Assembly (NCBI GenBank): GCA_033980235.1 | Contig: CM067067.1 | Location: forward strand, 35,943,200-36,007,199 | DNA from: Diadema setosum | Lineage: Eukaryota > Echinodermata > Echinoidea > Diadematoida > Diadematidae | Direction of reading: 5' to 3' | Length of the DNA stretch: 64,000 bases | The notes under the pieces: model-generated | Told to the model about the DNA's origin: nothing | The model's database searches: none | Seen by the model: the letters and a program-made list of their open reading frames with translations, nothing else | Made by a program: the position numbers and the translations under genes | Part shown: in pieces, positions 26,581 to 38,700 of the stretch | Layout of the letters: each line of letters opens with the position of its first letter | Numbering within the stretch: the first letter of the stretch is position 1

Positions 26581-26690
26581 GAGACAGACAGACAGACAGA
26601 CAGACAGATAGACAGACATACAGACAGAAAGAAAGAGAGAGAGAGCAAAGGAGGAGGGGAAGGAGAGAGGAGAGATGGAGAGAGAGAAAG
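26581..26690. repeat. (GACA)n then (GA)n tract
   Basis: About nine GACA units followed by purine-only GA/AGG sequence. Confidence 0.9.
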
Positions 26691-27584
26691 ACAGAACAGA
26701 CAGGGTAAAATGTAAAAGAAAATTAACCCTCTCCGCCCGTCCACTTCCCCCCCCCCCTTTCTCTGACTCAAACACACCTCAAAGAGAGGAATAGAGGTAA
26801 AGAAAAGCAAAACCCGTCCATTTCAACGTCTGAAAAGAGATAATCTACCCTTAATCCCAGCTCATTTCTTTGTTCCATGAAGCTGACCGCTGACTACGCA
26901 ACAAAAGGTGTCGATATCACATAATACGCTTGTTTGAGTCGGGCGTGCCTGATGACGGTGGGTGTTTTGGTAGGCACTGAACGCATCCACGCAGACCCCT
27001 CTTCTTCCGCACCCCTCCCCTTTTTTCTTGTACACCTCTACCCCCCCCCCCCCCCCTCCATCTTCTCACCGTTCCTCAATTCTCTGTCGGAGGACCCTCA
27101 AGAATAGATTCAACAAAGGTGTTTATTACATATCGATAATTTATGACACGACACCATTCAAAACAGGTACATTCTACTCAGTAAATGCTTTTTGTTTCTT
27201 TGTTTATGTCTATTGGGATGTCAATCGGAGTGGAAATGCATTGGAAGAGAAATAGAAATAGATAATACACGTGCAAATGTGTGTGTTTACAAACATTAAT
27301 AAGTTATGATGAGTTTATGCAATCAACGGATTAATGAGTGACATGGCTTGCAAGACGGATCATATGGGATGGAAATATGAGCAGAGGAGAGTGAGGCAAG
27401 TGAAGAACGGATGAACGAATAACAGAAAGAGAGGCAGAAGTTAGATTGCGACTATCAGAGACGTAACAAAGGAGGCGAGCAGAAAGCACAGACGTACCTT
27501 ATTATGCTACAAATTGAACATTATCGATGATCGATTTGCTCTCTTTGATGGGGGCTCGCCTGTGCGTCTCCTTAATACATTGTT

Positions 27585-27730
27585 AAACTAACATGTAATT
27601 TGGATATTATACGGGTCTCTCTTCTGAAGGCAAAGATTAGGTAATCAACTCCCCTCCCCCACGTTTAATGTGGATATTACACAGGTGTCTTCTGAAGGTT
27701 AAGATTAGGTGATCAACTAAACCTCCTCCC
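27585..27730. repeat. Imperfect tandem duplication, about 75-85 bp x 2
   Basis: The two halves share GGATATTAYACRGG, CTTCTGAAGG and AGATTAGGTRATCAACT in the same order. Confidence 0.65.
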
Positions 27731-27759
27731 CTTTAAATGAAGAAATTTCACTCACTCAC

Positions 27760-27819
27760 CCATTCATTCATTCATTCATTCATTCATTCATTCATTCATT
27801 CATTCATTCATTCATTCAT
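27760..27819. repeat. (CATT)n microsatellite
   Basis: About 15 perfect CATT units. Confidence 0.95.
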
Positions 27820-28007
27820 GTCTTTAATATATACGTAATACATATCATACAATCTTTGCGCTTTCATCTATTAGGCTTTCACGCGACCAATTAACAGTTA
27901 ACTGTTCATAATATGTCTGTTTAATTCTTCGTCTTCAACCCTCGTTTTAGTTACCATTATAGACCTATACCCTTACTCTGTAAGATAAGCTAAAAATAAT
28001 AATGATT

Positions 28008-28009
<2 letters not shown>

Positions 28010-28042
<33 letters not shown>
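28010..28042. repeat. (CA)n microsatellite
   Basis: About 16 CA units. Confidence 0.95.
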
Positions 28043-28046
<4 letters not shown>

Positions 28047-28603
28047 AGCCTTCCCCAACAAAAACGAAAGAACGAATTTCCACATCTTGACTATACTATT
28101 TATTTTTCGTTATTTTTGTCGTTGTCTTTTATAGAGTAATCATGTATTCGCGTCGGTGTTGTTTTGGTTCATGTGTGTTTGTGTATGTGAAAACTTGTGT
28201 GGTCATGCGTGGGTGTGCGTGTATTTGTATCTTCTATAAATTTCGGATTTGCCTTTTGATCGGGTGAGCCATACAATAATTATATACCCGAACTGGACAA
28301 TGGGTTTGAAGGACGAGCCAGACAGCAGCATATCGCACAATCAAGGAAGTCAACTTTTGTGGCATGAAAGAAGGCAATGGACGAGCGATGCAAAGAAAGC
28401 AAGAGTTGGAGTGCGAGCCCCTTCAACCAGGTGCACTTAGCTGACGGTCCGTACGGTTCAGGGAGTAGTGGTCATAATCATCCCGGCCAACACGAGGTGA
28501 ATTCTCCAGTGTGAAAGAAAATGTAAAAAAAAAAAAAATGCATCTGATTCCCTTCCCCATATCATCATCTCTCTTTCTCTCTCCCTGTCTGTCTGTCTAT
28601 CTA

Positions 28604-28863
28604 TAGGTATGTATGTATGTATGTATGTATGGATGTATGTATGGATGTATGTATGTATGGATGTATGTATGAATGAATGGTATGAATGTGTGAATGTATG
28701 CATGCATGTATGTATGGATGTATGTATGTATGGATGTATGTATGAATGTATGCATGCATGTATGTATGTATGTATGTGTGTACAGATGTATGTATGTATA
28801 TACAGATGTATGTATGTATGTATGTATGTATGTATGTATGCATGCATGTATGTATGTATCTAT

Positions 28864-28895
<32 letters not shown>

Positions 28896-28905
28896 TTATC
28901 CATCA

Positions 28906-28938
<33 letters not shown>

Positions 28939-28995
28939 GCTATCTATGTCTATCTATTTATCTATCTATCTACCTATCTCTATCTATCTATTCAT
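28604..28995. repeat. Long (TGTA)n-(TATC)n tetranucleotide block
   Basis: About 255 bp of TGTA with TGGA, TGAA and TGCA variants, then about 135 bp of TATC. Open frames of up to 181 codons in several phases are repeat artefacts. Confidence 0.95.
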
Positions 28996-29274
28996 TTTTC
29001 TACTTTTTTTTTTTAATTAGTCACACTGTTTTCTCCTTTAACCACAACTTAAGATCAGATGGACTTATTCAAGACGTTCCTCCCCAATTGATATTCATCA
29101 TCACAGCGTCATTCTGTCTTGATCTAACATACAACTGCAGCTGCTGCACCAAGCATATTACATATAAAAATGTATATCGAATGGTTTATTATTATGTATG
29201 TAAATCATTAGAACTTGATAAAATGAAAGTGAGTTTGAATAATCATAACTTAACACTACAAACTCGCGACGTGG

Positions 29275-29641
29275 TTAAAGGTCTGGTTTAACTTTGGGAG
29301 CAGTGATTAAAAAAGTTATCACAAGTTAAAAAGATTTCACATTTGATGCATATGTGTAGGTCTGTTGTATCACAAAACATCCTACAATATAACATTTTCG
29401 CAACAAAGCCTACGATATAAGGAAATATCAGTACTTTTCTTGATAAACCATAACTGTAGACGGTTTAGTCTATAAACATTTATAGTTCGCCTTTTGTGTA
29501 TTCAACAATACTTAACATAGATTATACGGATTCAAATTTGTACAGTGGTTGTTTCTATCCCTAACTCACATTTCAGAACTATTTGAAAGCACTAATGCTG
29601 GGTTTTTTGTTCCATCTGCAAATGGTAAATTATGCCTTTAA
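29275..29641. mobile_element. 367-bp TTAA-flanked MITE in the Hox intron (copy 1)
   Basis: TTAA borders at 29275 and 29638. The sequence is the inverse orientation of the element at 46694-47063. Shared blocks include CATCTGCAAATGGTAAAT, TAGTGCTTTCAAATAG (as complement), GTTGTATCACAAAACATCCTAC and TGCATATGTGTAGGTC. The terminal repeats are short and imperfect. Non-coding. Confidence 0.75.
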
Positions 29642-32234
29642 GTTTAAAAATTAGGAAATTTAGATTTAGAAATTACCCGGTTTTTGTTTTTGTTTTTGTT
29701 TTTTTTTTTTTGGGGGGGGGGTAGCCTTTAAAGTCCACGATACAATACTATGTGGTATGCTGATCGACAGTCACTCGTTTTTCTCCATGTTTTCTCACCC
29801 TTGCGTTTTCGCATCTTTTTTTTTTTCCCGGAGCAGAAGTGGAGTCGGTGTTACTAAAATTATCAGAACCATTGTTTCATTTTATACATCACGGTTAGTT
29901 AAAAACCGAATGTCTTTGAACGCCTTTCGAAATCAACGATCCACAAGAGGGAAAAAGAAAAACTTTTCTAAACAATCACTGAACATTGCATATCATGGTG
30001 TCTGTTTGGGATCAAGGCAACACCAAGCTGGAGCCAAGTGCATGGTTAAATCAACAAAATGATGTGACTGGAACACCATACGACAAACAGATTCAACCAG
30101 CGTGACTATTACTTAATTGAAAGTTACACATCTGAGTTTTACGGGTCGTAAACTTATTTCCTCCAATGTCATGATAATATGCCATCCTTAAAGGCATTAT
30201 CTGACAATATTTTCATTTGGGGGAAATTGAGCAGCATGATCATACATGGTACAAAAAAAAGTTTTCCTATGATTATTGTTACAAATACGAAGACATGCAA
30301 AAAAATGGGATTGAATATCAAAACGAGATGCTTCACTATTAAAGTGAAAATCTGTAAGCGACAGACACGCTCAACGGGATTAAGAAATATGGAAAAATGA
30401 TAAAGCAACTATCCAGCAAACGTAAGTACTGTCATGTTTGTTTAAATATGTCCTGCTAGTGAGAGCATAATTTTCCAAAATTTTCTCTGGAGCGCTTAAA
30501 CTTTTTTTTCTCTCTCTCTCTCTCTTGCATTTAGAACTTATTTTACAGTTCAGCCTGTCAAGTTGGACAATGTCTGACATTGAGTCAACACAATGTTAGA
30601 CGGTGTCTTTACTAGGTCAAATGACATCACTAAAGTTTGAGTGAAACCTTGGATCACTACCCTCCATTAATATATCATACATCAATCCTGGTATTTCTTT
30701 TGCTTGATTTTGTTTTTGATCATGAATTTGGGATTCTTGCATTCACATTTCTCTACTCATAAACTTGATTCTCTCACGATTCCCTTCAGCAAACGAATCT
30801 CTGTGACAAGCAATATATTAAACAGTAGTCAAAAAACCTGAACAATGTTTCCTCCCAGGTACAGACGGTAGTCAAATGTCATTGTTCTAAGTTCTACCCC
30901 AGAGTTCGCACCCTGTACCTAGTCGTATTGTTTGAATGTGTGACAGAGTTCGTGATCATTCGAGATGTACGAGGAAAAATGTTTTCTCCAAGGTCAAACA
31001 ATAATACATCATTCTAACTGTATTGAGTTCGTATATGTTATACAATCCATGTGGTACGACTGCACCTATCTTTATAGAGTTCTGGTGAATGACACACGAC
31101 TAAATGGATAAGATTCATGTGGGTGTCGAATGTAAACATAATTTTCGTTGAAGCTAATTACCTTTTCCAAATTGTACATGGGACATTATGTATTCACGCA
31201 AGTACACTCCTCTGGTGTTGGTGGTGCAATTCGTGCACGATACACAACGTTGATGGCCGCACTCTGTATAGCCCTAATTATTACTTCAATCCACAAGTTC
31301 TTGGAAAACAGTAACTTATTGTTTATATCATACCCATCGTCCTGTAGATTGGAAGTATTATCATCCATGCTGATGATGACAAAACAAACGATTTAAAAAA
31401 AAACGCCAAATAAGAATAAACCAGACAAAACTAAGACAAACACAAATTATAAACTAAACCACATGAATAAAGTAACTATATATGATGGTCGTGACATAAT
31501 ATACTAATTACACAAGATAAAACTTTTGATTTTGTTTATGTTGTTTCCTATGTCTTGTTATTTTTTATGTTAGAGAGAGAAAATAAAGAGAGTCATACAA
31601 TTGTATACTCAATGCTTGTAAAACTTAATTTTTCTGTTTTTAGACGTAAATTCTGTGAATGGAAAACAGTGAATCAAAAGAATATCTGTTACTACCATAA
31701 TCCGATAAGTTAACACGACACGCCATTTGCAGTAAAAGTAAGATATTTTCAAGATTTTTCTATACCAAAGACAAACAATTTAAGAGTTATGAATAGAATC
31801 AGTCATTCAAAGCAACAAAATCCCATTTTCCTTGTAAAAAAGACGTATCATTACTCTGAACCCATGTTCGATATTCAAGTTAAAAGAGAATTTAAGTACG
31901 ATAATAGCTTGCAGTACGATTGGAATGTGCACACATCTTACTCAATCTTTTTGTATAGCTGAATGAAGAAAAAAGAAGATTTAATGACTTTAACATCATT
32001 TACTATCGTAGAGTAGTCATGATCAGGCAAAGTTTATTCTTGGGTGGAAATGAATAGGTATACTAAAATAACTGATCAGTGGAATCATTTTCAAAGCAGC
32101 CGGAGAGTTTTAGGGGTGACGGATTCTGTGGAATTCTCTTCGCATTGTCTGTATATCGTTACCCTACTGTGACATCACGAATTATTGTAGTCTTCCTATC
32201 CATTGATGATCTGGTACAATAAATACTTGAACAA

Positions 32235-32292
32235 CGACAAAAACAACAACAACAATAACAACAATAATAATAATAACAACAACAACAACAAA
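32235..32292. repeat. (CAA/AAT)n tract
   Basis: Mixed CAA and AAT triplets. Confidence 0.85.
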
Positions 32293-33350
32293 TAACATTT
32301 GAACGAATTGCCCGATTTTCCTTAAACATGTTAAACTTCACTCATGTGTATACTGTCAGTATTTCTACATTCACTGAATCCACGTGTATAATTATTTGAG
32401 GAGTATATGTAATTATTCCCCTGTCATTGCGATAGCTATCATTGCTTGTATAAACATGTGGAATTTTGGAGCTCCATACCTGCCTGTTTCCATTGATTCA
32501 AAACTTCCACTCCTCTCGTTATTTACCTTGTACTGCTTTATTAGACTGATTCAAGTCGATCACGAGGCAAAAGTACCCGTCAGGTGATAAGGGTGCCACG
32601 TAGATTTGAAAGCGAGACATGAACTCACTCTGCTTAACCCGTTGCGTGCTTTGAGAGGCTTCGGGCATAGACAACCCTATAGCGTCGTACACTGTATCCA
32701 AAGTCCCTATGTCCCTGCCCCATAAGGAGAGTTAACCTATCACCTACGCTAACCTTTTGGGCGCTATAGCTTCACAAAATCTGGGCAGGTTGTTCAATTT
32801 TGGGAGTGGAACGTACGGGTCGACAAGCTGAAAAGAGGTCTCTTCTGAACATGAATATACCACCTGAATGTTGTTGTTGTTGTTGTTGTTTTTTATAAAT
32901 CATGGCAATATTCCATTTGTTTGAGATTAGAATGGAATACAAACAAACGTACGTCATACATTGCAATGGTGATAATTATTGTCTTTCTCGACAAATGTTC
33001 AAATTGTTACAAAGTCTTGCGCCATGCTTTTATTTACACAGTGGTTATTAGTCCATCAATAAGCACTGAAAAAAATGTCGACATGTGATATCGTAATCAA
33101 TATTTTATTCCAGTGCAGGTGGCCTATATTCAAATGTTTTCCGACAAATGGGTGCACATTATTGAGTAATCCCTATCAAGCAGGACAGAATGTGGCTCCC
33201 AATTCACTCCGCAATATATGTATTTTAGGTGTTGGAGTTTGACAGCAATAAGAACACTAAACAGAGGATGATGTTATTGCATTTTCTATAATGATTTCAA
33301 CGAGATGTTAAACAAACACAACCAGAGAGTTACGAATCTTCATTAGTCAC

Positions 33351-33530
33351 ATCATCATCATCATCATCATCACCATCACCATCCTCCTACTCCTCCTCAT
33401 CATCATCATTATCATTATCATCTAAATGGGAAAATAAAATGAGAAGGTGGAGGAGAACAAGAAGAAAAGAGGAGGAGGAGGGGGGGGGGGGGAAGAAGTA
33501 GGAGAAAGAAGAAGACGAAGACAAAGATTG
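33351..33530. repeat. (TCA)n followed by purine (AGG/GAA)n tract
   Basis: TCA triplets to 33422, then after a short gap a purine-only stretch that includes a G run of about 14. Confidence 0.85.
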
Positions 33531-33873
33531 CTACCAATCCTGAAAAAAACAAACCGTGTATTCAAAGACCAAATACAACTGTATGTATCGTTAAATCTCT
33601 GAAAGAGAATAAATATGTCATTCAGGACTGAGGCAGGAAAAGTGTTACATCGACACGACTATGCAACCAGAGTACAAGACGGAGTTAACTTCCGATGACT
33701 CAAATACTCTGGTTGTAAGAGTGGACATGTCGTATAGTTTACATACTGCTGCAGTTAATAGTGGGGAAGATTGCTTCAAGTTTGTCTTTTGTTGTAGCAC
33801 CTAATTAACAAATTTATAGCTGTTAACAAGAACTTACTTGCATATGCACATAGATCCGCAAACAAACTGGACA

Positions 33874-34139
33874 AAGTTGGTCCATCACTTCAGTTATTTA
33901 AGTTGGTCCATCACTTCAGTTATTTAAGTTGGTCCATCACTTCAGTTAGTTAAGTTGGTCCATCACTTCAGTTATTTAAGTTGGTCCATCACTTCAGTTA
34001 TTTAAGTTGGTCCATCACTTCAGTTATTTAAGTTGGTCCATCACTTCAGTTATTTAAGTTGGTCCATCACTTCAGTTATTTAAGTTCGTCCATCACTTCA
34101 GTTATTTAAGTTGGTCCATCACTTCAGTTATTTAGTTGG
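33874..34139. repeat. 26-bp minisatellite, about 10 copies
   Basis: The unit is AAGTTGGTCCATCACTTCAG plus TTATTT, 26 bp, repeated ten times head to tail with only two single-base variants (TTAG for TTAT in unit 3, TCG for TGG in unit 9) and a partial eleventh unit. The near-identity indicates recent expansion. It lies in the Hox intron. Confidence 0.97.
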
Positions 34140-34989
34140 TATCTTTTCCTCGACTTTCAAAGTGACGTAAACATTTCCACAGCTTGATCTCAGCACTTTT
34201 TACTTTGGGCAAAGCGTGACACAAGACGTGCTCTCACAGTTAACAATGCACTTCAGGCAGATATACAGCAAAATGGGGAAATAAATCAAAACCCCTCAAG
34301 AGGATATATAGCTCCTTTAACTGCGACTGTACGAATATTAAAACAAAATTGCCGCGCTTCTTAATTGCAGCGGGAAATCAAAGATAAGTTTAGGAATTGA
34401 ATGATCATAGCATATCATTTAATACATAATGCAAAATATCCTATACGAAGTTGCTGTGTTATTGTTCCTTCGTTCACAGACCCGTTTACTCAAGGGTATG
34501 TACAGCATACCTACGATATCTAGCAAAATAATATACAGATATATCTTCCGATCTACCAAAATAATGAGAATGTTCTTTCTTCGCTTATGTACAAGCTCTG
34601 CTTACAGTAATCTCACATGCAACATCACGATGTTAACTCATTGAACTATTGCACAGAAGATGGGGGTAGATTTCTGTTTTCCCTACATTTTTTTTTTGTC
34701 TACCGATTTTAATTGAATATTGCTTTTACTTATTTTAAGAATTATGTTAACAATTGTTTTATATTTTGATTTACTTTATTGATAGGGAAACACTATATGC
34801 TCATAATCATTTAAGGAGACATGCGACTTCAGGGAGACAACCTGTGTCTGATTAACGTTTTCAACTATAATTATTTCATCCCAGCCATTCAATCGCGAGC
34901 ATTACTGCTGACATTGCTTATCTTATACACAATATCTCCCCCATACTGGATCCAGAGTTACACAAAATAGTCCCTGTACTATACAACAT

Positions 34990-35075
34990 CTATATCTATA
35001 TATCCATATTTATAGCTATCCATCTATCTAGCTATCCATCTATCTATCTATCTATCTATCTACCTATCTATCTAC

Positions 35076-35107
<32 letters not shown>

Positions 35108-35176
35108 TTGTCTGTCTGTCTATCTCTATCTATCTATAGAGAAAGAGAGAGAGAGAGAGAGAGATAGAGAGAGAGA
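34990..35176. repeat. (TATC)n then (GA)n tract
   Basis: About 150 bp of TATC-type tetranucleotides followed by about 35 bp of GA. Confidence 0.95.
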
Positions 35177-35260
35177 TACTCAGTACACTGTTACAAAAAT
35201 AAAGATACGAGTAAATTGTATAAGCACAATATACAAGTTTGGTACATCACGGACATCACG

Positions 35261-35261
<1 letters not shown>

Positions 35262-35302
<41 letters not shown>

Positions 35303-35328
35303 GAACGTGTGTGTGTGTGTGTGTGTGT
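35262..35328. repeat. (TA)n and (GT)n microsatellites
   Basis: TA to 35299, a 7-bp gap, then GT. Confidence 0.95.
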
Positions 35329-35512
35329 AGGAAGAAACATGCATATAATGTAATACGAATTTGACGGCAAAACGGGATAAGCGTCATTTAAAAAAAAAAA
35401 TGTAAAGTGAGTTTATATCAGATAGAGCAAAACTAAGCCTTCAAAAATCTTAACTTAACAAGAATACTTAACTTGTTGAATTTGAGCAAACTCTTCACAT
35501 ACATGTATATAG

Positions 35513-35513
<1 letters not shown>

Positions 35514-35582
<69 letters not shown>
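35514..35582. repeat. (AT)n microsatellite
   Basis: About 34 AT units. Confidence 0.95.
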
Positions 35583-35585
<3 letters not shown>

Positions 35586-36322
35586 GATACTAATACTGAT
35601 AGAGAACTGTGCAGTTACATAAGAAAGATAAAAATACAATGTTTAATCATAGACAGAGGTGTAACTGCACAGATGGGTATATCATAGATCATAAAAGTTT
35701 AACACAATTTCCCACGAGATTCTCAAATGCCTTTAGTCATTGCACGAGAACCAATAGATCCCCGAAAGCAGTGCCTTGATAAATTTACTGTTCTTGTATG
35801 CATGTCTACACGAATGTATTCCTGTGATAACTGCTACAAGCTCATGGTATACTGCAGCACCGAATAACCGAATTGTCTGCGTTCGTCTTTTCGATTTTCG
35901 GTCGTACTGAGCGTTTATCTTCCCTTAAAAATGTGGGGTAATAAAACATCGCAATGCGCATTTGTGAGGGTCCTACGTGGATATTCAAATGTCACCATGT
36001 TTAGGTTCAAACCGGCAATACATTCCTTATGTTCCAGATACCCTCCTCTCTGGGAGGCACCTGAACTTCGTTTTATGACATGGAATTGACGGGAGTTTTC
36101 GCACGAGCAAAAGACAGTCTGTGTTTAATGGCCAAACGTAATAATTATAGCACATATTGGCAACGACCTCTAAGCATTACCAAAGATTCGTTTTTGAGTC
36201 AAGTTTGAAACGTAACTATAGAACTCATTAGCACGGGGCGTTAGCTTTTCGAGTTCACCCTCTTCTCGATTTATTTCCCCTCCCTTCCTCTCTCGTCTCA
36301 CTCTATCTCTTCCTGTCTCCTT

Positions 36323-36412
36323 TTAATCCTTTGCGTGTCACATTTATCAACTGCCCACTGGTCTGCGTGTGAAATCTGTGCGCATTTGACTAATTGGCAC
36401 AAGAAGGATTAA
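36323..36412. mobile_element. 90-bp TTAA-flanked mini-MITE in the Hox intron (copy B)
   Basis: Ends are TTAATCCTTTGCG and AAGAAGGATTAA. The interior CACTGGTCTGCGTGTGAAAT, CTGTGCGCATTTGA and TTGGCACAA aligns with the element at 2709-2800. Confidence 0.6.
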
Positions 36413-37959
36413 ACTAATTTTGCATCGAAATCCGAGCAAGGACCTCCTGCCTCATAACTGAAACTTTAGCCAGCTATAGACATTAATCATAGCCATACTG
36501 GCATTCTGACAGAGAAGTAAAACAGATATAATTCGTAATCATTCTTTAACTGACATTGTCATCGTTTCTTTCATTCTTTTTATCAATCTCGGCTTGAATA
36601 TTTCATATCACATTAATTCATACTCGTTATTCCCGGTACGTTCACCTCAATTTGTCAAAATGGTAACAACGGTAATGGGAACAAGATACCCTATCATATG
36701 CCACAACACAGGGAGACAGCAACATCAGGTCGCTTTATTTGAGCTTTTGGCCTAATCCGTTTGTTCTTTTCTTTTCTTCTTCTTTTCTCTCGAATGGTAC
36801 ACAGGAATAATACCATATTTACACCATCAAAATCATGGTTACAAATGAAGGTAGGTAATTTTAAAAGCGAATGTAAAGCAAAGAAACATAGAGCTCGTTT
36901 TTACATCAGACTGAAGCACGATAGACATTCTGTCAAATACATTGTCTGTTTTTCAACATGGCGTTCTCAACGAAATGCGCCCTGAAAGCAGGTGATAGAT
37001 GGATATATCGAACGTACATCTTGTTTTCATTCACTTAGGCTCATTTACAACAATTCGTTCTTTTTACGCGCTGGTGATTATGCAGATAATCTGTCGCTTT
37101 GAATCTACTTAAACACTGAAAGTGTTTGTGAAGGACTATGATAAATTAAAGGCCGGTACTATTGGATTATTATTATTATCATCCTTGTCATGTTTTCTTC
37201 GAGTGTCGATCTGTCGAGACCAGATATCGCGAAAGGTACTTCAAAATGTTAAATTGACTTTCGTATCGTGAATATGAGTGATCATGGGACGACAAAAAGA
37301 AAAATATACCAAGTTTTATTATCACCTACTTATCGAGATAAATGATCATATTTGGCTGAATTAATGTGTTCTACGTGTTGCATTAATGGTTAGTCCCATA
37401 CCCAAGTAAATTTGAAATGCACGCAGTTACTCGAATTAGTTGTAGCGTCAAATTGTCAAGTGGTTTACCTTTACTATTCCTTTTCCTGAAAGTTTGGAGT
37501 AGTCTATGGCAGTTGTGATAGTTATGTCGGAAATATGCACATTTCTTACAAACATTTGTGTAGAATGTGCCCCTGTATGGTACCCCAAACGGGAAGAACA
37601 GCATACAAATGAAAACCAGTCAATTCATTAGAGATCAATATAGTGACAGAATAGCGCTGAAGGGACGATAAAAACTATGCACATAACTCTACGCATGACG
37701 TGTGAAAATATCGTCTCGCGTCTCATCCTTTAGTCTACACACAGCTTGGGGTCTAGGGGTAATATCTTTGCTACCAGCAACTTGCTTTATCCACAGTGAT
37801 TCTCACAATTTGTTTCATTCTCTCCCATTACACAACCATAGGATCTTTGGAAAACTGGATTAGATCCTCCTGGATTCGTCAAGAAAGCCCTAAACAAACA
37901 TTTCTCGCTCCCCCACATAATGATCAATACATGCAGGTATTGGTCTCTTTAGAAATTGC

Positions 37960-38700
37960 AGCAGCGTAGGGGAATACATGGATATTTTTCAATCTCCAAC
38001 CCGCGGCAACTCCCCGCTTTTCATATCACTGTTTGATCTTTCCGTCCGTGGGCCCGGTGCAACGACCAAGCGACCGAAAACTACTGACCATTCAGGGCCC
38101 TTCCTTTTCTTCCTCCCCTCACATCCATTGTTCCCCCTTCAATTGGTCCGGATAGTTACTCTCCTCGATTAAATCACTTCATTGTAAACAAGCTCGGACA
38201 GTTTCTTTTTCTTCCCAAGAGCGATTAACAGTCAATAGATCTAATACAAAACCTTTGAGGAGAGCGGGGCATATCAATTACATCTAACAAGAGATTAGCG
38301 GCATTTGAGAGAAGAAGGCAGGCAAGCGATCCAAGAAGAGAGTGAGATTAACACAAAAAGCCGGCTGGAATCGGTACAATTTTTCGTGCCTCTGTCTTTT
38401 CCCCCCTCTTTTTGTGCGTCCCTACATACAGCATTAGCGGCCCTCCTACCAGTTCGACTCAGCCGGCACTATCCCGCACAATAGTGGGTGGCGATTCGAT
38501 GCATGCAGTCGGTTTCTTTCCAACACAAACATACAGTACGCGCTCTTCGCAAACCAGTCTATTCTGTTTTTACCCCCATGCCCGTGCAAGGGAAGGGGGT
38601 AATGAACAAGGAGCCAGTTGGGCAGCCCATAACACTCCCTAGCAAAGAACACCCCATTACTCTGCCAGGGGGTGGTACACACTGCCAGAATAATTAGTAA
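37960..38700. promoter_or_regulatory. Low-repeat, GC-richer intronic stretch; candidate regulatory region
   Basis: Unlike most of the intron, these 740 bp lack microsatellites and carry several CpG and GC-rich patches (CCGCGGCAACTCCCCGC, GGGCCCGGTGC, AGCCGGCTGGAATCGG) mixed with homeodomain-type cores (CGATTAAATC, ATCAATTACA, GAGATTAGCG). That makes it a reasonable place to look for a conserved enhancer. No conservation data are available here. Confidence 0.25.

Larger units (their letters stand above)
23061..29274. other. Intron segment, no exon recognised
   Basis: It contains a TGTC/TATC tract (23508-23576), a homeodomain-site-like cluster (about 23890-24010), the GC-rich block (25955-26135), GACA/GA repeats (26581-26690), a 15-C run at 27041-27056, an imperfect 75-85 bp duplication (27585-27730), CATT and CA arrays and a long TGTA/TATC block. 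None of the open frames has recognisable domains. Confidence 0.6.
29642..33873. other. Intron segment, no exon recognised
   Basis: Mostly mixed AT-rich sequence. Repeats are short: TTTTTG at 29683-29712, a CT run at 30506-30524, CAA/AAT triplets at 32235-32292, and TCA triplets at 33351-33422 followed by an AGG-purine tract to about 33530. Nothing resembles a gene. Confidence 0.55.

Noticed and set aside
28458..29291. Several 130-181 codon frames on both strands
   Set aside because: All are translations of TGTA/TATC tetranucleotide repeats.
30180..30400. Further TTAA MITE
   Set aside because: The left end reads TTAAAGGCATTAT like the 370-bp family, but no matching interior or right end was found.
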